From Rathayibacter sp. VKM Ac-2856 (GTDB lineage: Bacteria > Actinomycetota > Actinomycetes > Actinomycetales > Microbacteriaceae): DNA of 64,000 nt. A program made the position numbers and the translations under genes. The DNA is taken from positions 62,001 to 126,000 of the forward strand of contig NZ_JABMLF010000006.1 of NCBI RefSeq assembly GCF_013205055.1. Direction: 5' to 3'. Below are positions 44,063 through 54,273 of this stretch, one piece after another; position 1 is the stretch's first letter, and each line of letters opens with the position of its first letter. The notes under the pieces were generated by a model. That model was not told where the DNA came from. It saw only the letters and a list, made by a program, of their open reading frames with translations, and did not search any database.

Positions 44063-45436
44063 GTGGTCATCGATCCGAACGAACCGTACGTCCTCGCCGC
44101 CCCCTCCGTGGTCGCCGGCCTGGACTATTGGCGTGAGCTCGAGATCAAGCAGCAGCCGAACTGGCCAGACGCCGCCGCGGTCGCCGCCGCGTCCGCCGAG
44201 GTCGCCGCGCTGCCGCCGCTGGTCTTCGCGGGCGAGGTCGACCAGCTGCGCGAGCGCCTGGGTGCCGCAGCTCGCGGCGAGGCGTTCCTGCTCCAGGGCG
44301 GGGACTGCGCCGAGACCTTCGCGGGAGCGACGGCAGATCAGATCCGCAACCGGGTCAAGACCGTGCTCCAGATGGCCGTCGTCCTCACCTACGGCGCGAG
44401 CATGCCCGTCATCAAGATGGGCCGCATGGCCGGCCAGTTCGCCAAGCCCCGCTCGAGCGACCTCGAGACCCGCGGCGACGTGACGCTGCCCGCCTACCGC
44501 GGCGACATCGTGAACGGCTACGACTTCACCCCGGAGTCGCGGGCCGCCGACCCGCGCCGCATCGTGCAGGGCTACCACACGGCCGCCTCGACGCTGAACC
44601 TCATCCGCGCCTTCACGCAGGGCGGCTTCGCCGACCTCCGCCTCGTGCACTACTGGAACAAGGGCTTCACCGAGAACCCGCAGAACCAGCGCTACGAGCA
44701 GCTCGCCCGCGAGATCGACCGCGCCGTGAAGTTCATGGTGGCGTGCGGAGCCGACTTCGAGGGCATGAAGCGCACCGAGTTCTACACCGGCCACGAGGGC
44801 CTGCTGATGGACTACGAGCGACCGATGACGCGGATCGACTCGCGCACCGGCACGCCGTACAACACGTCCAGCCACTTCATCTGGATCGGCGAGCGCACCC
44901 GTGAGCTCGACGGCGCGCACGTCGACTTCCTCTCGCGCGTCCGCAACCCGATCGGCGTGAAGCTCGGCCCCTCGACGACTCCGGAGACGATGCTCGAGCT
45001 GATCGACAAGCTCGACCCGGACCGCGAGCCCGGACGCCTGACCTTCATCACGCGGATGGGTGCCGGGAAGATCCGCGACGCCCTCCCGCCGCTGCTCGAG
45101 GCCGTCAAGGCGAGCGACGCGCTGCCGCTGTGGGTCACCGACCCGATGCACGGCAACGGCCTGACGACGCCCACCGGCTACAAGACCCGTCGCTTCGACG
45201 ACGTGGTCGACGAGGTCAAGGGCTTCTTCGAGGCGCACCGCGCGGCCGGCACCCACCCGGGCGGCATCCACGTGGAGCTCACGGGCGACGACGTCACCGA
45301 GTGCCTCGGCGGCTCGGAGCACATCGACGAGGCCACCCTCGCGACGCGCTACGAGTCGGTCTGCGACCCGCGCCTCAACCACATGCAGTCGCTCGAGCTG
45401 GCCTTCCTGGTCGCCGAGGAGCTCCGCGAGCGCTGA
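44063..45436 (+). CDS. aroG: Class II 3-deoxy-7-phosphoheptulonate synthase
   Basis: The 457-residue enzyme is of the plant/mycobacterial class II type: LLQGGDCAETFAG, MGRMAGQFAKPRS, LPAYRGDIVNGYDFTPESR, and DPMHGNGL with a metal-binding residue. It joins PEP and erythrose-4-phosphate to DAHP in the first step of the shikimate pathway. Erythrose-4-phosphate comes from the pentose phosphate route served by zwf. Start GTG 44063 has AGGAA upstream. Confidence 0.96.
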   Translation: MVIDPNEPYVLAAPSVVAGLDYWRELEIKQQPNWPDAAAVAAASAEVAALPPLVFAGEVDQLRERLGAAARGEAFLLQGGDCAETFAGATADQIRNRVKTVLQMAVVLTYGASMPVIKMGRMAGQFAKPRSSDLETRGDVTLPAYRGDIVNGYDFTPESRAADPRRIVQGYHTAASTLNLIRAFTQGGFADLRLVHYWNKGFTENPQNQRYEQLAREIDRAVKFMVACGADFEGMKRTEFYTGHEGLLMDYERPMTRIDSRTGTPYNTSSHFIWIGERTRELDGAHVDFLSRVRNPIGVKLGPSTTPETMLELIDKLDPDREPGRLTFITRMGAGKIRDALPPLLEAVKASDALPLWVTDPMHGNGLTTPTGYKTRRFDDVVDEVKGFFEAHRAAGTHPGGIHVELTGDDVTECLGGSEHIDEATLATRYESVCDPRLNHMQSLELAFLVAEELRER

Positions 45437-45454
45437 GCGAGCGGTCCGCGGAGC

Positions 45455-45868
45455 GGACCCCCTGCATGCTGATCGAGTAGGCCGCGCAGCGGGCGTATCG
45501 AGATCCACCGTCGTTCGGCGGGTGGGTCTCGATACGCCCCTGCGGGGCTACTCGACCAGCATGGAATGAGGACGCTGCCGTAGGCAGCGAGCGCGATGCG
45601 CGCTTGCGCGCATGCTGGTCGAGCAGTCCGCGAAGCGGACCCCTGCATGCTGATCGAGTAGGCCGCGCAGCGGGCGTATCGAGATCCACCGTCGTCCGAT
45701 GGGTGGGTCTCGATACGCCCCTGCGGGGCTACTCGACCAGCATGCAGTGAGGACCACCGTGGTGCGCGGAGCTCATGCGCGCTTGCGCGCATGCTGATCG
45801 CACGGTCCGCGGAGCGGGGCCGCGCATGCTGATCGAGCAGGCCGCGCAGCGGTCGTATCGAGATCCGC
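45455..45868. repeat. Block of dispersed palindromic repeats with a 180-bp tandem duplication
   Basis: Plus copies lie at 45465-45508, 45645-45690 and 45825-45868 (full), and near 45610 and 45790 (partial). Minus copies lie at 45521-45563 and 45701-45744. Segments 45455-45563 and 45635-45744 are almost identical, and GCGCGCTTGCGCGCATGCTG occurs at both 45597 and 45777, so a 180-bp unit with an opposed repeat pair was duplicated in tandem. The block fills the spacer between convergent aroG and the kinase gene. Confidence 0.9.
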
Positions 45869-45909
45869 CGCGGAGGGGCGCCCCTGCCGGGCCGCTCGAG
45901 CGGACCGGA

Positions 45910-47859
<1,950 letters not shown>

Positions 47860-47865
47860 GCGACG

Positions 47866-47871
47866 AGTCTA
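47866..47871 (-). promoter_or_regulatory. Possible -10 box of the kinase gene (leaderless)
   Basis: On the minus strand TAGACT ends 6 bases before GTG 47859. No ribosome-binding sequence is present, so the mRNA may start at the start codon. Confidence 0.35.
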
Positions 47872-47931
47872 GGCAAGACCCTCCGGACAACCGGCGTGCA
47901 ACGCGGAGGCGGCTCGTGGCACTCTTGACAG

Positions 47932-48297
47932 GTGACCGACTCGTCCGCTGCCTCCGCCTCCTCGTCCGCTCCCGAGATCCAGTGGCTGACCGTCCCCGAT
48001 CTGGTGGAGCTCACCGGCCTCGGCGTCAGCCGGGTGCGCCGCCTGATCGAGGAGCGCCACCTGCTCGGCACCCGGCGCGACGGCAAGCTCGTCGTCCCGT
48101 CCGTGTTCCTCCGCGACGGGGAGCCGCTCAGCGAGATCCGCGGCACCGCGATCCTGCTCTCGGACCAGGGCTTCTCGGACGACGAGGCGGTCGAGTGGCT
48201 GCTCTCGGACGAGGACAGCCTCGGCACCAGCCCGGTGCAGGCGCTCCTCGCCGGCCGCAAGGCCGAGGTGCGTCGGGTCGCCCAGGCTCTGGCCTGA
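47932..48297 (+). CDS. Rv2175c-like DNA-binding protein
   Basis: The 121-residue protein has a winged helix of the Rv2175c type: WLTVPDLVELTGLGVSRVRRLIEERHLLGTRRDGKLVVPSVFL, then DGEPLSEIRGTAILLSDQGFSDDEAVEWLL. In mycobacteria Rv2175c is a substrate of PknL, which reduces its DNA binding. The Ser/Thr-rich N-terminus ([11 protein letters not shown]) could be phosphorylated here. It is divergent from the kinase gene, as in mycobacteria. The start is GTG 47932, without a good ribosome-binding site. Confidence 0.88.
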   Translation: MTDSSAASASSSAPEIQWLTVPDLVELTGLGVSRVRRLIEERHLLGTRRDGKLVVPSVFLRDGEPLSEIRGTAILLSDQGFSDDEAVEWLLSDEDSLGTSPVQALLAGRKAEVRRVAQALA

Positions 48298-48316
48298 GCC
48301 CACCCGCGGCCGCGTC

Positions 48317-49417
48317 CTACGCGGACCGCGCGGTGACCCGCTCGGCGAGCTCGCGCAGCTCCGCGACGCCCTCCTCGCGCAACGGTGCGCCGTCCAGCAC
48401 GGCCAGGGAGTCCGCCACCTCGCGGGCGATGCGCTCCTCGAGCCGGTCGAGGGCGCCGCTGCCCGCGACGATCTCCTGAGCGCGGGCGATGTCGTCGGCG
48501 CTCGCGTCGTCGCGGCCGACGACGGCGTCGAGCTCGTCGCGCTCGCTCGCCGAGGCCGCGGCCCGGGCCAGGCCGAGCAGGACGGTCCGCTTGCCCTCGC
48601 GGAGGTCGTCGCCCGCCGGCTTGCCGGTCACGGCGGGGTCGCCGAACACGCCCAGGACGTCGTCGCGCAGCTGGAAGGCGATGCCGAGCGGCAGGCCGAA
48701 CCGGCGCAGGGCGTCGATCTGCTCGTCGTCGCCGCCGCCGAGCGACCCGCCGATGGCGAGCGGCGCCTCGATGCTGTACTTGGCGCTCTTGAAGACGACC
48801 ACGCGCTCCGAGCGCTCGAGGTGCTCGTGCTCGGGGTGGCGCACCCAGGCGCTCTCCTCGAGGATGTCGAGGTACTGGCCCAGCGTCACCTCCGTGCGCA
48901 TCAGGTTGAACTCCGCGCGGGCGCGCGACGCGGCGGTGCGGTCCTCGAGGGCCCACTCGGCGTCCGCGAAGATCTCGTCCGACCAGACGAGCAGGAGGTC
49001 GCCGAGGAGGATCGCGGAGGACCGGCCGAACTGATCGGCGGAGCCGGACCAGCCGCCGCCGGAGTGCAGGGAGGAGAACCGGCGGTGCGCCGCGGGGGCG
49101 CCGCGACGGGTGTCGGAGTTGTCGATCACGTCGTCGTGCACCAGGGCCGCGGCGTGGAAGAGCTCCAGGCTCGCGCCGACGCGGGCGACGGGATCGGAGG
49201 CGCTCCGATGCCCGTCGCTGGGGACCGCCGAGACCGCCGTCCAGCCCGCCTCGCAGAAGCGCGCGCGGAAGCGCTTGCCCCCGCTGAGAAAGTCCCGCGA
49301 AAGGTCGCCGAGGGCGGAGACGTCCTCTCCTATGGAGCGCAGAATTGGGGTGCGCCCGGTGAGGAATTCATCGATTCGGAACTGGACGCGATCGACCAGA
49401 CGAGTGCTGTGGTTCAC
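48317..49417 (-). CDS. Polyprenyl diphosphate synthase
   Basis: The 366-residue isoprenyl synthase has SGGKRFRARFC, the first Asp-rich motif AALVHDDVIDNSDTRRG and the second GIAFQLRDDVLGVFGD, followed by DDLREGKRTVLL. It extends isoprenyl diphosphates; chain length (C15, C20 or longer) cannot be told safely, though residues before the first motif (LELFHAA) lack large aromatics close to it. Products may serve as lipid carriers or quinones. Convergent with the Rv2175c-like gene, as in the mycobacterial idsA2 locus. Start GTG 49417. Confidence 0.92.
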   Translation of the reverse strand: MNHSTRLVDRVQFRIDEFLTGRTPILRSIGEDVSALGDLSRDFLSGGKRFRARFCEAGWTAVSAVPSDGHRSASDPVARVGASLELFHAAALVHDDVIDNSDTRRGAPAAHRRFSSLHSGGGWSGSADQFGRSSAILLGDLLLVWSDEIFADAEWALEDRTAASRARAEFNLMRTEVTLGQYLDILEESAWVRHPEHEHLERSERVVVFKSAKYSIEAPLAIGGSLGGGDDEQIDALRRFGLPLGIAFQLRDDVLGVFGDPAVTGKPAGDDLREGKRTVLLGLARAAASASERDELDAVVGRDDASADDIARAQEIVAGSGALDRLEERIAREVADSLAVLDGAPLREEGVAELRELAERVTARSA

Positions 49418-49467
49418 CCGACCAGCCTATGCACCGACGGCGCCTGGCGCCTCGGCGGGCCTCGGTC

Positions 49468-49473
49468 TACACT
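49468..49473 (+). promoter_or_regulatory. Possible -10 box (TACACT) of the DUF3040 gene
   Basis: CTACACTGA lies about 90 bp before ATG 49561, inside the divergent spacer. The -35 region is not recognisable. Confidence 0.35.
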
Positions 49474-49560
49474 GAAGCGCCACCAGCCCGGTCGAGCAGA
49501 CCGCCCGCCCACCTCGGCGTCGTCCCAGCCGGGTCGACGCCACTCCCTGAAGGGGTCCCG

Positions 49561-49953
49561 ATGCCGCTTTCGGAACACGAGCAACGGCTCCTCGACGAGA
49601 TGGAGCGCAATCTCTATCAGAACGACGCCGATTTCGTCGCGGCCGTCAGCAAGGGCCGGGGCGGCACCAACTACCGCGCGCTCGTGCTCGGCATCCTCCT
49701 CGCCATCGTCGGCCTCGGAGTGCTGGTCGCCGGCGTCATCGTCCGCCAGCCCCTCGTGGGCGTGGCCGGCTTCGCGCTGATGCTCGGGGGCGTCGTCGTC
49801 GCCATGCGTCCCGCACCCGGCGGCTCCACCACCTCCGGCGTCCCGGAGGCGGGCCGCCCCGCCAAGCCCCGCTCGGCGAGCGGCCGCCAGGGCTCCAACT
49901 TCATGGACCGCCTGAACGACCGGTGGGACAACCGCGGGGACGGTCGCGGCTAG
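49561..49953 (+). CDS. DUF3040 membrane protein
   Basis: The 130-residue protein starts PLSEHEQRLLDEMERNLYQND, the DUF3040 signature. Two hydrophobic helices follow (ALVLGILLAIVGLGVLVAG and LVGVAGFALMLGGVVVAM), then a polar tail. DUF3040 genes very often lie just upstream of mraZ in actinobacteria, as here, which suggests a part in cell-wall growth, but no function is proven to my knowledge. GAAGGGG lies before ATG 49561. A classical terminator follows. Confidence 0.93.
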   Translation: MPLSEHEQRLLDEMERNLYQNDADFVAAVSKGRGGTNYRALVLGILLAIVGLGVLVAGVIVRQPLVGVAGFALMLGGVVVAMRPAPGGSTTSGVPEAGRPAKPRSASGRQGSNFMDRLNDRWDNRGDGRG

Positions 49954-49990
49954 CGCCGTCCGCGGCGAGTCTCCACCTCGCACCACCACA

Positions 49991-50020
49991 GGGTCGATCC
50001 TCACGGATCGGCCCTTTTTT
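49991..50020 (+). terminator. Rho-independent terminator after DUF3040
   Basis: GGGTCGATCC (49991-50000), loop TCAC, GGATCGGCCC (50005-50014) with one G-U pair, then six T (50015-50020). It is the only classical stem plus T-tract I found in the window. Confidence 0.9.
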
Positions 50021-50135
50021 CGTGCCCGGATGCTCCCCGGGAGTGCGATTCTCCTCCACTGCGCTCCACCCGCGCCGATCGCTGCAACGGCGCGGATCGG
50101 CGCCGACGTGTCGGCGCGCCGCGGGCTCTTGGATG

Positions 50136-50163
50136 GTTGTGGGTGGGGGGAAGTGGAGTACTG
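50136..50163 (+). promoter_or_regulatory. dcw cluster promoter
   Basis: TTGTGG (50136-50141) and TACTGT (50158-50163), spaced by 16 bp, lie 45 bp before the mraZ start. It overlaps the MraZ-type boxes, as expected for autoregulation. Confidence 0.55.
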
Positions 50164-50166
50164 TGG
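50142..50166 (+). promoter_or_regulatory. Probable MraZ operator
   Basis: GTGGG (50142-50146), GTGGA (50152-50156) and GTGGG (50162-50166) repeat at exact 10-bp spacing; another GTGGG lies at 50138. Known MraZ sites are TGGGN repeats with 5-base spacers, that is the same period. Confidence 0.65.
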
Positions 50167-50208
50167 GGCCCACACCAACCTTGGCCGGAGAGAAGTGGGG
50201 GCAGTCCG

Positions 50209-50640
50209 TTGTTCCTCGGCACTCATTCCCCCAAGCTCGACGAGAAGGGCCGTGTGATCCTGCCCGCCAAGTTCCGCGACGAGCTCTCCTCCGGAGTCGT
50301 CGTCACGCGCGGCCAGGAGCGGTGCCTCTACGTGTTCAGCCAGCGCGAGTTCGAGGCGATGCACGAGAAGATCCGCCAGGCGCCGGTCACCAGCAAGCAG
50401 GCCCGCGACTTCCTGCGCGTCTTCCTCTCGGGAGCCAGCGCCGAGACGCCGGACAAGCAGAACCGCATCACCCTCCCGGCGCCGCTGCGCGCCTACGCCG
50501 GTCTCGATCGCGACCTCACCGTCATCGGTGCGGGTAATCGCGCCGAGATCTGGGCTCAGGACGCCTGGGACAGCTACCTGACCGAGCAGGAGTCCGTGTT
50601 CTCCGACACCGAGGAGGAGGTGATCCCCGGACTGTTCTAG
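50209..50640 (+). CDS. mraZ: Transcriptional regulator MraZ
   Basis: The 143-residue protein has two AbrB-like MraZ halves: [25 protein letters not shown] and [25 protein letters not shown]. MraZ binds the promoter of its own cluster and represses it. The start is TTG 50209, which gives the usual N-terminus [21 protein letters not shown] lies upstream. It is the first gene of the dcw cluster. Confidence 0.96.
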   Translation: MFLGTHSPKLDEKGRVILPAKFRDELSSGVVVTRGQERCLYVFSQREFEAMHEKIRQAPVTSKQARDFLRVFLSGASAETPDKQNRITLPAPLRAYAGLDRDLTVIGAGNRAEIWAQDAWDSYLTEQESVFSDTEEEVIPGLF

Positions 50641-50748
50641 CTCCTGCCGCGCGACTCCCAGCCACTCGGCGCCCGGACGCACCTTCCCCGGTGTCCGGTC
50701 GTGAGCTGGATGGGGATCGGACGGCAGGAACAGGACGGCGGGACCGCC

Positions 50749-51762
50749 ATGCCAGAGAACACCGAGAGCACAGAGAACACCGAGAGCACCCCTGTGCACC
50801 GCGAGGTGCGCCCCACCGAGGAGCGGCACCTCCCCGTGCTGCTCGAGCGCTGCGTCGAGCTGCTCGCGCCGGCGCTGGAGCGCGACGGCGCCGTCCTCGT
50901 CGACGCGACGCTCGGCATGGGCGGGCACTCGCTCGCGCTGCTCGAGCGCTTCCCGCGCCTGCGCCTCGTCGGCCTCGACCGCGACCAGGAGGCTCTGCAG
51001 CTCGCGGGTGAGCGGCTCGCCGCGCACTCCGCCCGGATCGACCTCGTGCACGCCGTCTACGACGAGCTGCCCGACGTGCTCGACGAGCTCGGCATCGACA
51101 CGATCGACGGCGCGCTGTTCGACCTCGGCGTGTCCTCGCTGCAGCTCGACGAGACCGAGCGCGGCTTCTCCTACTCCAAGGACGCCCCGCTGGACATGCG
51201 GATGGACGCGACGGCGCCGCTCACCGCGGCGAGCATCCTCGCGGACTACGACGAGATCGCCCTCCGGCGGATCTTCCACGAGTACGGCGAGGAGCGGCTC
51301 GCCGCGCGCTACGCCAAGAAGATCGTCGAGGCCCGTCAGAACGCGCCCATCGTGCGCTCGGGCCGGCTCGTCGAGATCATCCAGGCGGCCACGCCCGTCG
51401 CGATCCAGCGCAACGGCCACCCGGCGAAGCGCGTCTTCCAGGCGCTGCGCATCGAGGTCAACCAGGAGCTCTCGGTGCTCGAGCGCGCGATCCCCGCTGC
51501 GCTCGGCCGCATCGCCGTCGGCGGTCGCATCGTCGTCGAGGCGTACCAGTCGCTCGAGGACCGCATCGTGAAGCGCGCCCTGCAGACCGCCTCCTCCTCC
51601 ACGGCGCCCGTCGGCCTGCCGATGGAGCTGCCGGAGCACCGACCCGAATTCCGACTCGTCATCCGCGGCGCCGAGCTCGCCTCGGACGACGAGAAGGCCG
51701 CCAACCCCCGAGCGACACCCGTGCGTCTGCGCGCGGCCGAGAGGATCAGGAGCACCGCATGA
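50749..51762 (+). CDS. rsmH: 16S rRNA (cytosine1402-N4)-methyltransferase
   Basis: The 337-residue SAM-dependent enzyme has [17 protein letters not shown], the SAM loop [40 protein letters not shown], and [20 protein letters not shown]. It methylates C1402 of 16S rRNA. I chose ATG 50749 with GGACGGCGGG upstream; GTG 50701 would add 16 residues. The first 20 residues contain a perfect-looking duplication ([12 protein letters not shown]). Its stop overlaps the ftsL ATG. Confidence 0.95.
   Translation: MPENTESTENTESTPVHREVRPTEERHLPVLLERCVELLAPALERDGAVLVDATLGMGGHSLALLERFPRLRLVGLDRDQEALQLAGERLAAHSARIDLVHAVYDELPDVLDELGIDTIDGALFDLGVSSLQLDETERGFSYSKDAPLDMRMDATAPLTAASILADYDEIALRRIFHEYGEERLAARYAKKIVEARQNAPIVRSGRLVEIIQAATPVAIQRNGHPAKRVFQALRIEVNQELSVLERAIPAALGRIAVGGRIVVEAYQSLEDRIVKRALQTASSSTAPVGLPMELPEHRPEFRLVIRGAELASDDEKAANPRATPVRLRAAERIRSTA
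50755..50790 (+). repeat. 18-bp duplication at the rsmH start
   Basis: GAGAACACCGAGAGCACA (50755-50772) is followed by GAGAACACCGAGAGCACC (50773-50790), differing by one base. It encodes an extra six residues in a non-conserved leader. Confidence 0.85.
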
Positions 51763-52322
51763 GCGCGACCGCCGTCATCGACCCCGTCATCGACCGCAGC
51801 ACCGCACGACCGGCGCTGCCCGCCGAACCGGCGCAGCGACCCCGCATCGAGGCGGTCCCCGCTCCCGAGCGCCAGGCGCGGCCGAAGCTGGTCTACGGGA
51901 TCGTCGCCGTCGCCGGGCTCTTCGCGATCATCGTGATCCAGCTCCTGGTCAGCGTCGGCCTGTCCGAGGGCGCGTACCAGATCGCGACGCTGCAGGGCGA
52001 GCAGAAGACGCTCACCCGCGGCAACGCCGAGAAGCAGGACGCGGTCGACACCCTCAGCTCGCCGCAGAACCTCGCGACCGCCGCGCAGGGCCTCGGGATG
52101 GTCGCGAACACCGCGCCCGTCTACCTCCGCCTCTCCGACGGCGCCGTGCTGGGCGACCCCGCCACCGCCGCCTCGAGCGAGGTCGGCACCGCCGCGACCG
52201 CCTCCGCGGTGCCGAACGCGCTGATCGCCCCGCCGGCCGCCGCGCCGAGCGCGTCCTCCCCGGGCTCCGCGACCGCGGTCGTACCGTTGCAGGGCGAGCT
52301 GCCCGCTCCCATCACGCACTGA
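51759..52322 (+). CDS. ftsL: FtsL-like division protein
   Basis: The 187-residue protein has a cytoplasmic Pro-rich part of about 40 residues, one membrane helix ([25 protein letters not shown]), then a short helical coiled-coil-like stretch ([45 protein letters not shown]) as in FtsL/DivIC. The last 60 residues are Ala/Pro/Ser-rich. Sequence identity in this family is low; the call rests on size, helix layout and its place between rsmH and ftsI. ATG 51759 overlaps the rsmH stop (ATGA). Confidence 0.85.
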   Translation: MSATAVIDPVIDRSTARPALPAEPAQRPRIEAVPAPERQARPKLVYGIVAVAGLFAIIVIQLLVSVGLSEGAYQIATLQGEQKTLTRGNAEKQDAVDTLSSPQNLATAAQGLGMVANTAPVYLRLSDGAVLGDPATAASSEVGTAATASAVPNALIAPPAAAPSASSPGSATAVVPLQGELPAPITH

Positions 52323-52375
52323 GCCAGACCGAGGCACCGAGCCGCTCCGACCACGCACCGAAGGGCCCCGCCGCC

Positions 52376-54148
52376 GTGAGACACCACCGCTCGAGCAGGC
52401 GACGCACCGCCGTCACCTTCCTCGTCATCGCCGCCGTCGTCGGCCTCTTCATCGGCAAGCTGGTCGACATCCAGGTCGTCCGCGCGAACGAGCTGACCGA
52501 CGAGGCGGCGCAGAACCAGTCGAACAGCGTGGTCACCTACGGCACCCGCGGGTCGATCGTGGACCGCTCCGGCACGGTTCTGGCCGACGCCACCACCCGC
52601 TACCGGCTGACGACCTCGCCGAAGAACGTGGCGCAGTTCCTCCGCGAGATGCCCGACGGCCAGGACGTCGTCGTGAGCGTCGAGCAGGCCGCCTCCGAGA
52701 TCGGCGCGATCACCGGCCAGAGCGTCGAGCAGATCGTGACGGCGGTGAACGACGCGGTCGCCAAGGACCCGAAGGCGAACTACCTGATCCTCTCCGAAAG
52801 CCTGGATCTCGAGGCGTACCAGAAGCTCGTCGCGCTCGACATCCCGTGGACCTACTTCGAGACGCAGCAGGGCCGGACATACCCGAACGGCGCGGTCGCC
52901 GGCAACCTGGTCGGCTACGTGGGCGGCGACGGCGCGGCCCAGGAGGGCATGGAGTACGCCGAGAACGCCTGCCTCGCCGGCGCCAACGGCTCCGAGAGCT
53001 ACGAGCGCAGCGCCGACTTCGTCCGCATCCCCGGCAGCACCGTGGCGGAGACGCCCGCGGTCGACGGCGGGAAGCTCGAGCTCACCATCGACGCCGACCT
53101 GCAGTACTACTCGCAGCAGGTGCTCGCCCAGCGGGTCGCCGAGGTGGGCGGCAGCTACGGGATCGTCGTGGTGCAGGAGGTCAAGACCGGCAAGCTCCTG
53201 ACCGTCGCGGAGACGCCGACGGTCGATCCGAACAACGTCTCGGCCAGCGCCGCGGCCGACCGCGGCTCGCGCGCCTTCCAGAGCCCCTTCGAGCCCGGCT
53301 CGACCTTCAAGCCGATGACCGCGGCGATGCTGATCGACCAGGGCCTCGCCACGCCGACCAGCCAGATCGTCGTCCCCGACACCTTCGAGAAGGACGGCGC
53401 CTCGTTCAGCGACGACTTCGCGCACACGCCGACCAACTACACGCTGACCGGCATCCTCAAGGACTCCTCGAACGTCGGCATCGCGCTGATGGGCTCCAAG
53501 CTCTCCGCCTCGCAGCGCTACGACTACCTGAAGAAGTTCGGGCTGGGCGCCTCGACGGCCGTCGGCTTCCCCGGCGAGTCGGGCGGCCTCCTCGCCGACG
53601 CCGCCGACTGGGACAACCAGACCAACTACACGACGATGTTCGGCCAGGGCGTCTCGGCCACCGCCGTCCAGGTGGCGGGGATCTACCAGACCCTCGGCAA
53701 CGGGGGAGTGCGCCTGCCCGCGCAGCTGGTCGAGGGCTGCACCACGCCCGACGGCTCCGTCATCGACGTGCCCGACAGCACCGGGACCCCGGTGGTCTCC
53801 TCCGGAGCAGCGAAGAGCGTCGTCGACATGCTGCAGACCCACTACAACGAGGGCTGGCTGGCGAACGACATCCACGTCGACGGCTACAACATCGCCACCA
53901 AGACCGGCACGGCGCAGCAGCCGGACGGCAACGGCGGCTACTCGTCGAGCTACACCGTCTCGCTGGCCGGCCTCGCCCCCGCGGAGGACCCGGAGTACGT
54001 CGTGACGGTCACCATCGCCGATCCGGTTAAGATGAACACGTCCCAGGCGACGGCCCCCGTGTTCCAGCAGGTCATGACCCAGGTGCTCAAGACCAACCGC
54101 GTGGAGCCGTCCACGGTCCCGCCGGTGGAGTACCCCACCACGTGGTGA
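52376..54148 (+). CDS. ftsI: Penicillin-binding protein FtsI (PBP3-like)
   Basis: The 590-residue transpeptidase has an N-terminal membrane helix (TAVTFLVIAAVVGLFIGKLVD), a PBP dimerisation domain from RGSIVDRSGTVLA, and the transpeptidase domain. The catalytic SxxK is in FEPGSTFKPM (Ser about 309), SxN in DSSNVG, and KTG in ATKTGTAQ. It cross-links septal peptidoglycan together with FtsW. The end lacks PASTA domains. Start GTG 52376 has GAAGGG upstream. It ends at the TGA that overlaps a possible upstream murE start. Confidence 0.96.
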   Translation: MRHHRSSRRRTAVTFLVIAAVVGLFIGKLVDIQVVRANELTDEAAQNQSNSVVTYGTRGSIVDRSGTVLADATTRYRLTTSPKNVAQFLREMPDGQDVVVSVEQAASEIGAITGQSVEQIVTAVNDAVAKDPKANYLILSESLDLEAYQKLVALDIPWTYFETQQGRTYPNGAVAGNLVGYVGGDGAAQEGMEYAENACLAGANGSESYERSADFVRIPGSTVAETPAVDGGKLELTIDADLQYYSQQVLAQRVAEVGGSYGIVVVQEVKTGKLLTVAETPTVDPNNVSASAAADRGSRAFQSPFEPGSTFKPMTAAMLIDQGLATPTSQIVVPDTFEKDGASFSDDFAHTPTNYTLTGILKDSSNVGIALMGSKLSASQRYDYLKKFGLGASTAVGFPGESGGLLADAADWDNQTNYTTMFGQGVSATAVQVAGIYQTLGNGGVRLPAQLVEGCTTPDGSVIDVPDSTGTPVVSSGAAKSVVDMLQTHYNEGWLANDIHVDGYNIATKTGTAQQPDGNGGYSSSYTVSLAGLAPAEDPEYVVTVTIADPVKMNTSQATAPVFQQVMTQVLKTNRVEPSTVPPVEYPTTW

Positions 54149-54273
54149 CCGCCGCGCGGCGGGCACGACCACCGAGGGCGCGAGCACTGACGACACGACC
54201 GCAGGCCCTACGGCCGCCGACGACACCCCCCGACCACCGGACCACAGCACCAGCACGAGAGAAAGAGCGGGCA

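Noticed and set aside
45455-45868. Repeat block as an insertion sequence or integration site
   Set aside because: No transposase or integrase frame, no terminal target duplication and no tRNA gene nearby.
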